This document shows, piece after piece, positions 8,518 through 16,773 of a stretch of DNA of 64,000 nucleotides (its first letter is position 1; the number at the start of each line of letters is the position of its first letter). The stretch comes from an uncultured Mycoplasmatota bacterium (GTDB lineage Bacteria > Bacillota_I > Bacilli_A > Izemoplasmatales > Izemoplasmataceae). Location of the stretch: contig CAJXVW010000001.1 of assembly GCA_913062645.1 (NCBI GenBank), positions 1 through 64,000 of the forward strand. Reading direction: 5' to 3'. The notes below the pieces were generated by a model. That model saw only the letters and a list, made by a program, of their open reading frames with translations, did not search any database and was not told the origin of the DNA. The translations under genes and the position numbers were made by a program.

Positions 8518-9879
8518 GTGGACAAAGCAGATCTTACCATAGGTGACATCAAACGACATTTTCGGACCATCAGCATCCCCGCTTCGATTGGATTTCTATT
8601 CAATACATTGTTCAATGTCGTCGACTCCTTTTATGCCGGTCGACTTGGCACCGACGTGCTCGCGGGAATGGCGATTTCCTTCCCGATCTTCTTCCTGATA
8701 CTATCCATCAGCAGCGGCGTCGGAAACGGCGCTACGGCCCTGTCGGCGATTGCCATCGGCAAACGCGACAAGATCTATTTTCACGCCATTGCCAAGAATG
8801 CAATCCTGCTGGCGGTGATCTTCGGGATCGTTCTACCGGTCCTGTCACCGCTCTACCTCGGACCCTTGTTCCGTCTGGCTGGGGCCGAAGGGGAAGTGCT
8901 CGCCGTCGGTATTCGCTATACGGAAGTCATTCTGATCGGTTCGGTGTTCTTCATTCTCAATTTCGTATTCAACGGAATTCTCAACTCACAGGGCAACACG
9001 AAACCTTTCCGCAACTATCTCGTCGCGGGGTTCCTGGCCAATCTGATTCTGGATCCGCTGTTCATCTTCGGGTGGTTCGGACTTCCGGAAATGGGCGTCG
9101 CTGGGGTGGCATTGGCCACCGTCGTCGTGCAATTCGGCGGTAGCGTGTATCTCTTCTACCACGTATTGAAAAGCGAAATATTCGAGATGGACATATTCCG
9201 CGAAGTCAAAATACGATTCGATGCGATCAAAGACATTCTCAGTCAAGGAATTCCCTCCTCGATCTCGAGTGCGACGATTGCGCTGGGCGTATTCATCATC
9301 AACTATTTCGTACTCCAGTACGGTGGCAGTGACACCGTGGCCGCCTACGGCGTCTCGATGCGCATCGAACAGATCGCCTTGATCCCGACGATCGGACTCA
9401 ATGTCGCGGTGTTGTCAATCGCCGGTCAGAACTACGGCGCCGACAACATCGACCGCGTTCGTGAAGCCCGTCGCAAAGGCACGCTCTATGGGGTCATCAT
9501 CATGTTGGTGGGAACCGTACTGATCGTTCCCCTCGCGCCGTATCTGATCGCGTTCTTCGATCCGAGTGAATCGGTCGTGGAAGCGGGAACGACGTATCTC
9601 CGCATTGAAGCGATCGCCTTTACGACTTACGTATTTCTCAACATCAATATATCCACGCTTCAGGGCATCAAGAAACCGCAGTTCGCGATCTGGATCGGCG
9701 TGTATCGTCAGGTTCTCCCCTTCGCCATTTTCTATTTCCTCGGTACAACACTTGGCTGGGGCATCTTCGGCGTCTGGTGGGGCATTGTCATCATCAACTG
9801 GAGTGCCGTAGTGATTTCCACCTTGTACACCAATTACAAACTCAATCAAGCAGAAAAAAATCCTAGCCACTCAGGCTAG
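8518..9879 (+). CDS. MATE-family multidrug efflux protein
   Basis: A 453-residue protein with about twelve hydrophobic helices, a repeated half-structure and MATE-type segments (FNVVDSFYAGRLGTDVLAG near the N terminus). It should export cationic drugs or metabolites using a Na+ or H+ gradient. The best start is GTG 8518, 8 bases after AAGGAGG (8503-8509); ATG 8512 is only 2 bases away and TTG 8482 precedes the -10 box (TATAAT 8491-8496). The stop codon lies inside the terminator stem and overlaps the stop of the convergent gene by the shared CTAG. Confidence 0.92.
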   Translation: MDKADLTIGDIKRHFRTISIPASIGFLFNTLFNVVDSFYAGRLGTDVLAGMAISFPIFFLILSISSGVGNGATALSAIAIGKRDKIYFHAIAKNAILLAVIFGIVLPVLSPLYLGPLFRLAGAEGEVLAVGIRYTEVILIGSVFFILNFVFNGILNSQGNTKPFRNYLVAGFLANLILDPLFIFGWFGLPEMGVAGVALATVVVQFGGSVYLFYHVLKSEIFEMDIFREVKIRFDAIKDILSQGIPSSISSATIALGVFIINYFVLQYGGSDTVAAYGVSMRIEQIALIPTIGLNVAVLSIAGQNYGADNIDRVREARRKGTLYGVIIMLVGTVLIVPLAPYLIAFFDPSESVVEAGTTYLRIEAIAFTTYVFLNINISTLQGIKKPQFAIWIGVYRQVLPFAIFYFLGTTLGWGIFGVWWGIVIINWSAVVISTLYTNYKLNQAEKNPSHSG

Positions 9880-9886
9880 GATTTTG
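9853..9886. terminator. Bidirectional terminator containing two overlapping stop codons
   Basis: The 9-bp stem ATCCTAGCC/GGCTAGGAT (9860-9868, 9874-9882) with A- and T-runs on both flanks serves both convergent genes. The plus-strand TAG (9877-9879) and minus-strand TAG (9876-9878) both lie in the right arm. Confidence 0.88.
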
Positions 9887-10889
9887 TTTGCGCGGGGGTC
9901 ATCCACTTGTTCTTAATGACATATGGTAAGTAGATGGCGTAGACGAACACGAAAATCAACACATAATCAATCACGGGGATGCGGAAGATTTCATTGATGT
10001 CGACGAATGTGCGGTCGCCGATCAGACCGGAGTAGGTGACGAGCGCGATCAGGACGAAGACCGCCTGGGACGCGTGAATCACCCATTTTTTCAGTCCGAG
10101 ACCATAGATCTGGGTAATGAAGAAGATGGCGGCGAAACCAAACAGGAACATCGCCCAGGGGGCGTTCTGCGTCGTGAAGGCGACCACCGTTCCGTGAACG
10201 AGAACGAGGATCTCCAGGGTGAACTTCCAGTAGAGGTTGTTGTGAATCTTCGTTCTTGTCAACGAGGACTGGATGAACAGAAGATACATATAAAGGAAAC
10301 CGATTGTGTGGCTCCATGTGAACTCCATCGGATGAAACCAGAAGGTGAAGATCGTGGCCAATGTGATGTACATGCCGTGGTGTTTGGTTACAAAACGGAC
10401 ACTCTCCTTGGGAAACGGCATCTTTTTGCCGAAGAACAGTCCGCGTCGATTGTTTTCGAGGATGAGGATCAGAATCAGCATCACGATGACGCTGCCTTGG
10501 GACGACCAGACCGGAGTGTCGGCGGCAAGCGCGTCATACCAGATGGTCGTATGCACGAAGTGAAGCACGATGTAGAACAGATTCACCAGCAACAGATAGA
10601 TGTTGTACTTGGAGTATTCGGTGCCCTTTTCCTTGGGATTGTGGCGCAACTTGACGATGAAGTACGCGACGGTGACGAAATGCAGTGCGAAGAAGCTCCA
10701 CGCAGTGATGCGGGCGACGATGTCCTTGTGTTCGGGCAGGAATCGCCAGTAGTAGTAACTCCCGCCGGTGTCGTTGAGGGCGGGATTGGCGTAAAAATCA
10801 TCGATGGACGTGGGAATCAGGTAGATGGCCAGGGTCAGGACGATGGCGCTGACGATGGAAATCCAAAATACGCGTTTGACAGATGGCAT
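9876..10889 (-). CDS. Polytopic membrane protein of unknown function
   Basis: A 337-residue protein with about nine to ten hydrophobic helices and several histidines within or next to them (for example FALHFVTVAYF, YIVLHFVHTTIW, TKHHGMYITL). I do not recognise the family. It is longer than the YwaF-type proteins found elsewhere in the window, but similar in style. The start is ATG 10889 with AAGGAGG seven bases upstream; the 32 extra upstream codons contain the promoter (minus-strand TATAAT 10917-10922). It is transcribed divergently from the acyltransferase gene. Confidence 0.78.
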   Translation of the reverse strand: MPSVKRVFWISIVSAIVLTLAIYLIPTSIDDFYANPALNDTGGSYYYWRFLPEHKDIVARITAWSFFALHFVTVAYFIVKLRHNPKEKGTEYSKYNIYLLLVNLFYIVLHFVHTTIWYDALAADTPVWSSQGSVIVMLILILILENNRRGLFFGKKMPFPKESVRFVTKHHGMYITLATIFTFWFHPMEFTWSHTIGFLYMYLLFIQSSLTRTKIHNNLYWKFTLEILVLVHGTVVAFTTQNAPWAMFLFGFAAIFFITQIYGLGLKKWVIHASQAVFVLIALVTYSGLIGDRTFVDINEIFRIPVIDYVLIFVFVYAIYLPYVIKNKWMTPAQTKS

Positions 10890-11020
10890 GGGGATCCTCC
10901 TTGATGTGTTATCTCCATTATATAGAACGCGAGTCGAAAAAACAATATGCGTTTTCCGGTCGCGATGATATAATGATAACAACACGGGATGAAGGGGAAA
11001 TCTTGAGTGCGAGGTGTCAC

Positions 11021-12289
11021 ATGAAGATCAGCGATGTTGTATACACGACGATGGATGAGCTGAATGAAATGGATCGGTTCGATTTGTTGGAACCGCCGCG
11101 CAAAGCCAAATGGTATCTTCAGATAGTCGCCTGGCTGTTGGCGTTTCCGGAAACCATCGCGGTCCGTGCGAAGGTTCGCAAGTTTCGCATGAATGGCGTC
11201 AAACCGCCCTATGTCTTACTTGTCAACCACAATAGTTTCCTGGATTTCAAGGTGGCGACCAAAGCCGTTTTTCCCCATCGTTCCAACTACATCGTGGCGA
11301 TCGACGGGTTCATCAACCGCGAACAGCTGTTGCGCAATGTCGGCTGCTTCGGCAAACGCAAGTTCGTCTCCGATTCGTCGATGTATCGGATGATCAAACA
11401 CAGTCTCGATGTCAATCAAACAATCTGTCAAATCTATGCCGAAGCTCGATATTCGCTGATCGGCACGACGGCGATTCTGCCGGATTCGCTTGGCAAGCTC
11501 GTCAAGAAACTGGGTCATCCGGTGGTGACCTTGATCAACCATGGCCACCACCTGCGACAACCGGTCTGGAATCTGAACAAGCGCAAGATCCGTACCACCA
11601 GCGACATGACGTTGTTGCTCGACAAAGAAGACCTCAAGACACTCTCGGTTGAAGCGATCAATGCGCGCATCCGTGCCGCATTCGAGTATGACGACTACAA
11701 GTATCAGTACGATCACAAGATCAAAATCACCTACCCGAAGCGCGCCGAGAACTTGCATAAAATCCTCTATCAGTGCCCCAATTGTGGAGCGGAGTTCCAG
11801 ATGCACAGCGAAGGCAATCGAATCTGGTGCGACGCCTGCGGCGAGACCCATGAAATGGACGAGTACGGTCAACTGCACAATACGGCGGGGGCCACGATCT
11901 TCTCGCACATTCCCGATTGGTTCGAATGGATTCGCACCCAGGTGCGCCAGCAAATCGACGACGGAACGTACTGTGTTGATATCGATGTGAACGTCGACGC
12001 GCTACCCAACAGCACCGGATACTATCGGTTGGGTGTCGCAAATCTACGTCACGACGGACAAGGGTTCCACCTCAAAGGCGAATGGGACCACGGTAGTCTC
12101 GATCTCCACAAGCCCGTTTTGGCCAATTACGGCGTTCATGTCGAATACGCCTACTTCGGCAAAGGCGATTGCGTCAGCTTCTCGACGACCAATGACACGT
12201 ATTACCTGTTTCCCGTCGATCAGACGTTCGCCGTCACCAAACTGCATTTCGCTGTTGAGGAATTGTACAAGAAAGCAACCAAAAAGTGA
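11021..12289 (+). CDS. PlsC-like acyltransferase fused to a zinc ribbon and C-terminal domain
   Basis: A 422-residue fusion. The N-terminal part has the acyltransferase motif NHNSFLD (NHx4D, residues 69-75) and a later YAEARYSLIG block in the place of the FPEGTRS motif, so it probably acylates a lysophospholipid or related acceptor. A zinc ribbon with CPNC and CDAC pairs follows near 252-274, then about 140 residues without a recognised domain. The glutamate-glycine-threonine part of motif III is altered (EAR), so substrate may differ from PlsC. GAGGTGTCAC precedes ATG 11021; TATAAT is at 10969-10974. Confidence 0.85.
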   Translation: MKISDVVYTTMDELNEMDRFDLLEPPRKAKWYLQIVAWLLAFPETIAVRAKVRKFRMNGVKPPYVLLVNHNSFLDFKVATKAVFPHRSNYIVAIDGFINREQLLRNVGCFGKRKFVSDSSMYRMIKHSLDVNQTICQIYAEARYSLIGTTAILPDSLGKLVKKLGHPVVTLINHGHHLRQPVWNLNKRKIRTTSDMTLLLDKEDLKTLSVEAINARIRAAFEYDDYKYQYDHKIKITYPKRAENLHKILYQCPNCGAEFQMHSEGNRIWCDACGETHEMDEYGQLHNTAGATIFSHIPDWFEWIRTQVRQQIDDGTYCVDIDVNVDALPNSTGYYRLGVANLRHDGQGFHLKGEWDHGSLDLHKPVLANYGVHVEYAYFGKGDCVSFSTTNDTYYLFPVDQTFAVTKLHFAVEELYKKATKK

Positions 12290-12310
12290 GGTCCTAGCCT
12301 CACTTTTTTT
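12281..12310. terminator. Bidirectional terminator overlapping a stop codon
   Basis: AAGTGAGG/CCTCACTT pairs around a 5-base loop, with A5 left and T-run right. The acyltransferase stop TGA is inside the left arm; the same hairpin can end the 12370-13116 gene. Confidence 0.82.
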
Positions 12311-12369
12311 GATATGAGAAGGAATGAATCGTCACTCCTTGTTGGTATGAGATGGTTGTATTTGATCTG

Positions 12370-13116
12370 TCAACTATCGGTATCTTTGCCTTTGTTGTGA
12401 GCATAGAAGGGGATGCCGTAGATGTATCCGAGCAAAGCGGCGATGCCGATCCATACGACGGCGTACACGACTCCGTTGAAATCGTGGATCAAGTCGAGAA
12501 ACGGATTGTTGACGGCTGGTTGCAGCATGTAGAACATGTTGAGATTCTCGACATCGTCGATGATCCAACTGAACGCACCGCCAATCAAGGCCATCGCGGT
12601 TGTCACGTAGAAGTAGATGCGCCAGTCCTTCTTGTAGATTTTGAAGTCGTGGACGTTCATCATGTACAAGGCGACGCCGACGATCAGGGCGTGGCGGATG
12701 AAATACTGATAGAAGAACCACCGATCCGGTCCTTCGAGAATGTTGGGCGCGAACAAGGCGGTGAATGCGCCCCAGCCCCAGAAATAGGTCAGAACAAAGG
12801 TCGTGCGGTTCTTGGTGAATATCGTGTAGATGCCGAGATAAATCGACCAACCGCAGGTCGCCTCCGGTAAAAACATGTACCAGGGCATGTCATATTCAAT
12901 GAAGTAGGTCCATTTGTATATTGTGGTGAAAATCAGGAATGCTGCGATCACATAGCGAACGATCGGTTCGTGATCTGATTTGCGGATCCACGGGAGTACG
13001 AGATAGAACAAATACAGCAACATCAAGGATGCCAGCAACGCGACGTAATATGTCAGGGAAAACAAGGTGAATTCCGGTGCGCCTCCCGGTGGGATGCGAT
13101 CAAAGAATGCCAACAT
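12370..13116 (-). CDS. YwaF/TIGR02206-type integral membrane protein (copy 1)
   Basis: A 248-residue protein with about seven helices. The blocks around FWGWGAFTALFAPN and the YQYFIRHALIVGVALY segment match the TIGR02206 (YwaF) pattern, in which a conserved core helix is followed by a His-containing helix. Function of the family is unknown. Two further members flank a glucosyltransferase at 49607-52259. ATG 13116 follows GAGGTGAT; a minus-strand TATAAT lies at 13138-13143. It forms a single-gene unit. Confidence 0.82.
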   Translation of the reverse strand: MLAFFDRIPPGGAPEFTLFSLTYYVALLASLMLLYLFYLVLPWIRKSDHEPIVRYVIAAFLIFTTIYKWTYFIEYDMPWYMFLPEATCGWSIYLGIYTIFTKNRTTFVLTYFWGWGAFTALFAPNILEGPDRWFFYQYFIRHALIVGVALYMMNVHDFKIYKKDWRIYFYVTTAMALIGGAFSWIIDDVENLNMFYMLQPAVNNPFLDLIHDFNGVVYAVVWIGIAALLGYIYGIPFYAHNKGKDTDS

Positions 13117-13239
13117 GCGATCACCTCTCTCAATACTATTATAATGTAGTTTGTTTGCGAATTTCAATCGCTATCGTCAAATCGCATTCAAGCCCTTTGT
13201 CCAGCCGGGGCAAGAAAAATAATAAAAAATAATTAATTG

Positions 13240-13268
13240 TTGATTTTAATTAATTTCAAGGTTATAAT
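13240..13268 (+). promoter_or_regulatory. Promoter of the ybjQ-type operon
   Basis: TTGATT (13240-13245) and TATAAT (13263-13268) have ideal 17-base spacing, in a very AT-rich tract that contains two AATTAATT palindromes (13231-13238 and around 13249-13256). Confidence 0.75.
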
Positions 13269-13313
13269 ATGGGTGTAGTTACCAATCTCAAATCAAATGA
13301 AAGGAGCATCATC

Positions 13314-13640
13314 ATGATTACACGTACAGAATTATTGACGCTCAACGAGTATCCCGGACGTCAAATCAAAGAAGTGCTGGGTTACGTCAAAGGTTCCACC
13401 GTGCAGACCAAGAACGTCGGCAAAGACATTCTGGCCGGATTCAAGAGTCTGATTGGCGGCGAAATCACATCGTATACGGATATGATGAATGAAGCGCGTC
13501 AAATCGCAACCGAACGGCTGTTGCGCGAAGCGGATGAAATGGGCGCCGACGCAATCGTTGGATTCCGTCTGCAGACATCCGCCGTCATGGGCGGAGCCGC
13601 GGAAATCATCGCTTACGGAACGGCTGTGAAGCTCGACTAG
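13314..13640 (+). CDS. YbjQ/UPF0145 family protein
   Basis: A 108-residue cytosolic protein of the YbjQ family: the segment GADAIVGFRLQTS followed by an IxAYGTAVKL end is diagnostic. Members form oligomers and have been linked to heavy-metal binding, but function is not established. ATG 13314 follows AAAGGAGC; the upstream ATG at 13269 directly follows the -10 box and is rejected. It is first of a likely five-gene unit running to 15984, with gaps of 10-24 bases and then overlaps. Confidence 0.9.
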   Translation: MITRTELLTLNEYPGRQIKEVLGYVKGSTVQTKNVGKDILAGFKSLIGGEITSYTDMMNEARQIATERLLREADEMGADAIVGFRLQTSAVMGGAAEIIAYGTAVKLD

Positions 13641-13650
13641 GAGGTGTCTC

Positions 13651-14088
13651 ATGCACAGCATGGACAACACACCCAGAATCATCACCATCATCGGTCTCAT
13701 TTTCGAGGGACTGGGGGTACTGGGATCGTTTTTCGGCGGGTGGGTGCTCCAAAACATTGAGAGCATCCCGTTCATGACCGCCGACATGGCGGATTTGCCA
13801 CAAGACGAGTTTGACGAGATGATTGCGTTGCTTGAATGGCTTGGCGGCATCATCTACGGGCTTGCCATCGTACTTGCCGTCGTCTTCGTCATCAACTTGG
13901 TTCTTTTCGTTCGTTTGATTGGAAGTAGATATACCGAAGAACAGGCCAAAAAGGTCTATTTGTATCAAGCGATCTGGGGTGGCGTCAACATCCTGTTCAA
14001 CCAGGTCACCGGTATTCTCTATCTGATCAGCGGCGTCAGCGGCTACAGCGGACACCGTGAGGAACGAAACATCAGGGAAGGAATTTAG
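13651..14088 (+). CDS. Membrane protein of unknown function (DUF4064-like)
   Basis: A 145-residue protein with four hydrophobic stretches: about 10-30, 62-90, 103-118 and 120-130. The N-terminal NTPRIITIIGLIFEGLG and the extracytoplasmic acidic loop resemble small Bacillota membrane proteins of the DUF4064 type, but I am not certain. AGGAGGTG lies 7 bases before the ATG, 10 bases after ybjQ. It sits in the operon with a PLDc_N-type protein and an ABC transporter. Confidence 0.75.
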   Translation: MHSMDNTPRIITIIGLIFEGLGVLGSFFGGWVLQNIESIPFMTADMADLPQDEFDEMIALLEWLGGIIYGLAIVLAVVFVINLVLFVRLIGSRYTEEQAKKVYLYQAIWGGVNILFNQVTGILYLISGVSGYSGHREERNIREGI

Positions 14089-14112
14089 ATTACTCCAAGG
14101 AGGACATGACAC

Positions 14113-14316
14113 ATGCTTGAATCACTGCAAGAATTACTACCATTGCTAATCCCGATTCTGATCATCGAACTCGGATTTCGGATCTTCGCGATCATCGACA
14201 TCGTCAAAGAAGACCGCCGGGTCAAGATTCAGAACAACAAGATCATCTGGGTGTTGATCGTCGCCCTTGTCACATTTGGTTGGGCGATTTACTTCCTGTT
14301 CGGGAGAGACGACTGA
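14113..14316 (+). CDS. PLDc_N-type small membrane protein, YxlE-like
   Basis: A 67-residue protein with two helices. The pattern of a polar IVKEDRR turn after the first helix and a WxLIVALVxFGWAIYFLFGR second helix is that of the phospholipase-D nuclease N-terminal domain found alone in YxlE. In Bacillus subtilis YxlE is encoded next to the YxlF ATPase and YxlG permease, the same order as here. CCAAGGAGG precedes the ATG. Its stop overlaps the ATPase start (TGATG). It is probably an accessory subunit of the exporter. Confidence 0.85.
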   Translation: MLESLQELLPLLIPILIIELGFRIFAIIDIVKEDRRVKIQNNKIIWVLIVALVTFGWAIYFLFGRDD

Positions 14317-15236
14317 TGTATGCGATCGAAACATCCGGATTAACCAAGCAGTATCCGTCGCAGCTGGCGCTCGATCACCTCGACCTCAAGGTCAAAAAGG
14401 GCGAGGTGTACGGCTTCATCGGTCGTAACGGCGCCGGCAAGACGACAACCATCAATCTCATTTTATCGCTGATCCACGCGACCGAAGGAACCGTTGCCAT
14501 CAATGGCGATACGGTCCGTTTCAGCGATGCCGCTTACAAACGTCAGATCGGGTTCGTACCCGACGTCCCCGTCTTTCCGAATTACATGACGGCGGCGCAG
14601 TATGTCACGTATGCCTGTGAAATGAACGGTGTTCCCCAAGCGGACATCAAGCAGCGCGTTGACGATGTGCTGGCGTTCGTCGATCTGCCAAACAACAAGA
14701 AAACGATCGGCGGATACTCGCGCGGCATGAAACAACGGCTGGCGATCGCTCAGGCACTCGTTCATGATCCGAATATCATCATCATGGACGAACCGACCAG
14801 TGCGCTCGATCCGATCGGCCGCAAAGATGTCATGAACATCATCCTGAAACTCAAGGGCGAGAAGACGATCTTCTATTCGACGCACATTCTCGACGACGTC
14901 GAGAAGGTGTGCGATCGCATCGGCCTTTTGGAAAAAGGCAAACTGGTTCTGGAGGATTCGATTGAGGCGATACAGAAGCACTACTATCAGAATCAGATGC
15001 TGATCCTTACCAAAGAGCCGAAAGAAGAAGTCTTTGAACTGCTTCAAAAGAAGCAAGTCAAGAACAACATCGAACTGACGGAACAGGGCGTGCTGTGCGA
15101 ACTGCACGGCGAAACCAACGCACAAGAAATACTTGAGATCCTGATTGCGGCGAAGATCACGATCATCGAGTTTAAGAAACGCAACGCATCACTGGAAGAC
15201 GTATTCGTGAGGGTTACCAATGAAGAAACTGCTTAA
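14316..15236 (+). CDS. ABC transporter ATP-binding protein, YxlF-like
   Basis: A 306-residue ATPase: Walker A GRNGAGKTT (about 36-44), signature YSRGMKQR (about 135-142, a common variant of LSGGQ), Walker B MDEPTSALD (about 157-165) and a C-terminal domain that usually contacts the permease. ATG 14316 overlaps the previous stop; the ATG at 14280 lies inside the upstream gene without a ribosome site. It overlaps the permease gene by 17 bases. The system probably exports a lipid, peptide or antibiotic. Confidence 0.92.
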   Translation: MYAIETSGLTKQYPSQLALDHLDLKVKKGEVYGFIGRNGAGKTTTINLILSLIHATEGTVAINGDTVRFSDAAYKRQIGFVPDVPVFPNYMTAAQYVTYACEMNGVPQADIKQRVDDVLAFVDLPNNKKTIGGYSRGMKQRLAIAQALVHDPNIIIMDEPTSALDPIGRKDVMNIILKLKGEKTIFYSTHILDDVEKVCDRIGLLEKGKLVLEDSIEAIQKHYYQNQMLILTKEPKEEVFELLQKKQVKNNIELTEQGVLCELHGETNAQEILEILIAAKITIIEFKKRNASLEDVFVRVTNEETA

Positions 15237-15984
15237 ATACGATTTCTTTTATCTGTGGAAGACGCAGAAGTTCACGGTCTTCGCCGGCGTGTTCATCTTC
15301 TTCTCGATTCTGTCACCGCTCACGGCTCGTTATCTCCGCGAAATCCTCGAGTATTTCCTCGGAGAAGAAGGACTCGGTTTGCCGATTCCCGATCCGGATG
15401 TGTATTCCGCCTATGGACAATACATTTCCGACATGTTTGAAACGGTCTTCTTCGTCATCTTGTTCGTCGCCGTGGCGGTGTTCATCCGCGACAAGACGAA
15501 AGGACTGGCGCAACTGGTTTTTTCCAAACCGATCAATCGTACCCACTACCTTGTCTCGAAATACATCACGTTCCTGGTACTCGTGATCGTTGCGACACTG
15601 GTCGGCTATCTGGTGTTCTCGTATTACACCTATTTCCTGTTTGATGAACTATTCTTCGCCAAGGGACTTGGCATGATGGCGTTGTTCGTGCTGTATATCG
15701 CGTTCATTTCGGCCATCGCGCTGTTCGCGGCAGTTTACATGAGCAGTTATCTGACGGCCGTCGTCGTCACCTTCGGCGCTTACATTTTCTTCAGCATCCT
15801 GACGATTCTCGATCAGGTGGCCGTCATCAAACATTTTCCGGGATCGATCGTTCAGTCGATTTCGAACATCCTGATGGATGTCGCCGATACCGGTGATGTC
15901 GTCTGGAACATCGTCTTCACGCTGTTGTTCACGGGCGTATTCGTCGGCCTCGCCATCCACAAGGTGCAGCAACAAGACATCTAG
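15220..15984 (+). CDS. ABC-2-type permease, YxlG-like
   Basis: A 254-residue protein with six hydrophobic helices, typical of ABC-2 exporter permeases. The cytoplasmic RDKTKGLAQLVFSKPINR segment after the second helix is the usual coupling region (the part that meets the ATPase). It overlaps the ATPase gene by 17 bases, so the two are translated together. It ends the operon; no clear hairpin follows before the next promoter near 16010. Confidence 0.9.
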   Translation: MKKLLKYDFFYLWKTQKFTVFAGVFIFFSILSPLTARYLREILEYFLGEEGLGLPIPDPDVYSAYGQYISDMFETVFFVILFVAVAVFIRDKTKGLAQLVFSKPINRTHYLVSKYITFLVLVIVATLVGYLVFSYYTYFLFDELFFAKGLGMMALFVLYIAFISAIALFAAVYMSSYLTAVVVTFGAYIFFSILTILDQVAVIKHFPGSIVQSISNILMDVADTGDVVWNIVFTLLFTGVFVGLAIHKVQQQDI

Positions 15985-16038
15985 GAGTTTGCGTCACGGC
16001 TCAAATGATGATACAATGACAGCAAGAGGAGGGGAATC

Positions 16039-16281
16039 ATGCCACAAAATCAGATGAAAATCATGTCGCGTGCCGAAAGCAAGGTCAAGTCACGTCACGA
16101 AAATCCGCAGTCGTCGATGCAACGCACCGGTGGTTCGCGTTACGACTTGAAACCGACCAACCCGAAGGACATTCCCGGAACCACCGGGGGAATGACTCGA
16201 TGGCTGATCATGACGGCAATCTTCCTTGTTGTCGGCATCGGTGCCATCTGGCTGTTGCTGATTGTCGCTGAAAACATGTAA
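16039..16281 (+). CDS. Small single-helix membrane protein, unknown
   Basis: An 80-residue protein: about 50 polar, basic, disordered-looking residues followed by one membrane helix (about 54-78). Positive charges before the helix predict the N terminus inside the cell. AGAGGAGGGG precedes the ATG and a TACAAT box lies at 16013-16018. No family is recognised. A good hairpin follows. Confidence 0.7.
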   Translation: MPQNQMKIMSRAESKVKSRHENPQSSMQRTGGSRYDLKPTNPKDIPGTTGGMTRWLIMTAIFLVVGIGAIWLLLIVAENM

Positions 16282-16288
16282 TTACAAG

Positions 16289-16316
16289 AAAAGGCCATCC
16301 AACGATGGCCTTTTGT
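16289..16316. terminator. Terminator between 80-residue gene and mgsA
   Basis: The stem AAGGCCATC/GATGGCCTT (16291-16299, 16304-16312) is followed by TTTT on the plus strand; the minus strand has a weaker T-run. Confidence 0.8.
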
Positions 16317-16678
16317 TATTGCAAGGTTTTGAAGAACAGTTCCGCGGTGTTGATGTTGGAAGCCAGCGGAATCTTGTAGACGTCGGACAGGCGAAACAAG
16401 GCACTGACATCCGGTTCATGCGGTTGCGCGGTAAGTGGGTCGCGGAAAAACAGGATCAGATCGATGTCGCCGTTGGCGACACGGGCGCCGATTTCCTGGT
16501 CGCCGCCCAGCGGGCCGCTGCGGAAACAATGGATGATGAGCCCGGTCGCTTCCATGACCTTGTGTCCGGTGGTTCCTGTGGCGTAGAGCTGGTGGCGCTT
16601 GAGAATGTTCTTGTGGCGGCTACAGAATTCGATCATTTCTTCTTTCTTCTTGTCGTGCGCGATTATTGCTATTTTCAT
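16316..16678 (-). CDS. mgsA: Methylglyoxal synthase
   Basis: A 120-residue cytosolic enzyme that converts dihydroxyacetone phosphate to methylglyoxal and phosphate, a bypass of lower glycolysis when phosphate is scarce. The family blocks are complete: [19 protein letters not shown], and [12 protein letters not shown] with the catalytic aspartates and histidine. Length is slightly shorter than E. coli MgsA (152), as usual in Bacillota. GAGGTGATACC precedes the ATG. Single-gene unit. Confidence 0.96.
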   Translation of the reverse strand: MKIAIIAHDKKKEEMIEFCSRHKNILKRHQLYATGTTGHKVMEATGLIIHCFRSGPLGGDQEIGARVANGDIDLILFFRDPLTAQPHEPDVSALFRLSDVYKIPLASNINTAELFFKTLQ

Positions 16679-16773
16679 GGTATCACCTCATTACCAGTAT
16701 ACACCATGTGGTGGGAATTGATTTCGCATAATTGTCAATTTATTGTATAATGATAAACAAGGAGTGATTTATC

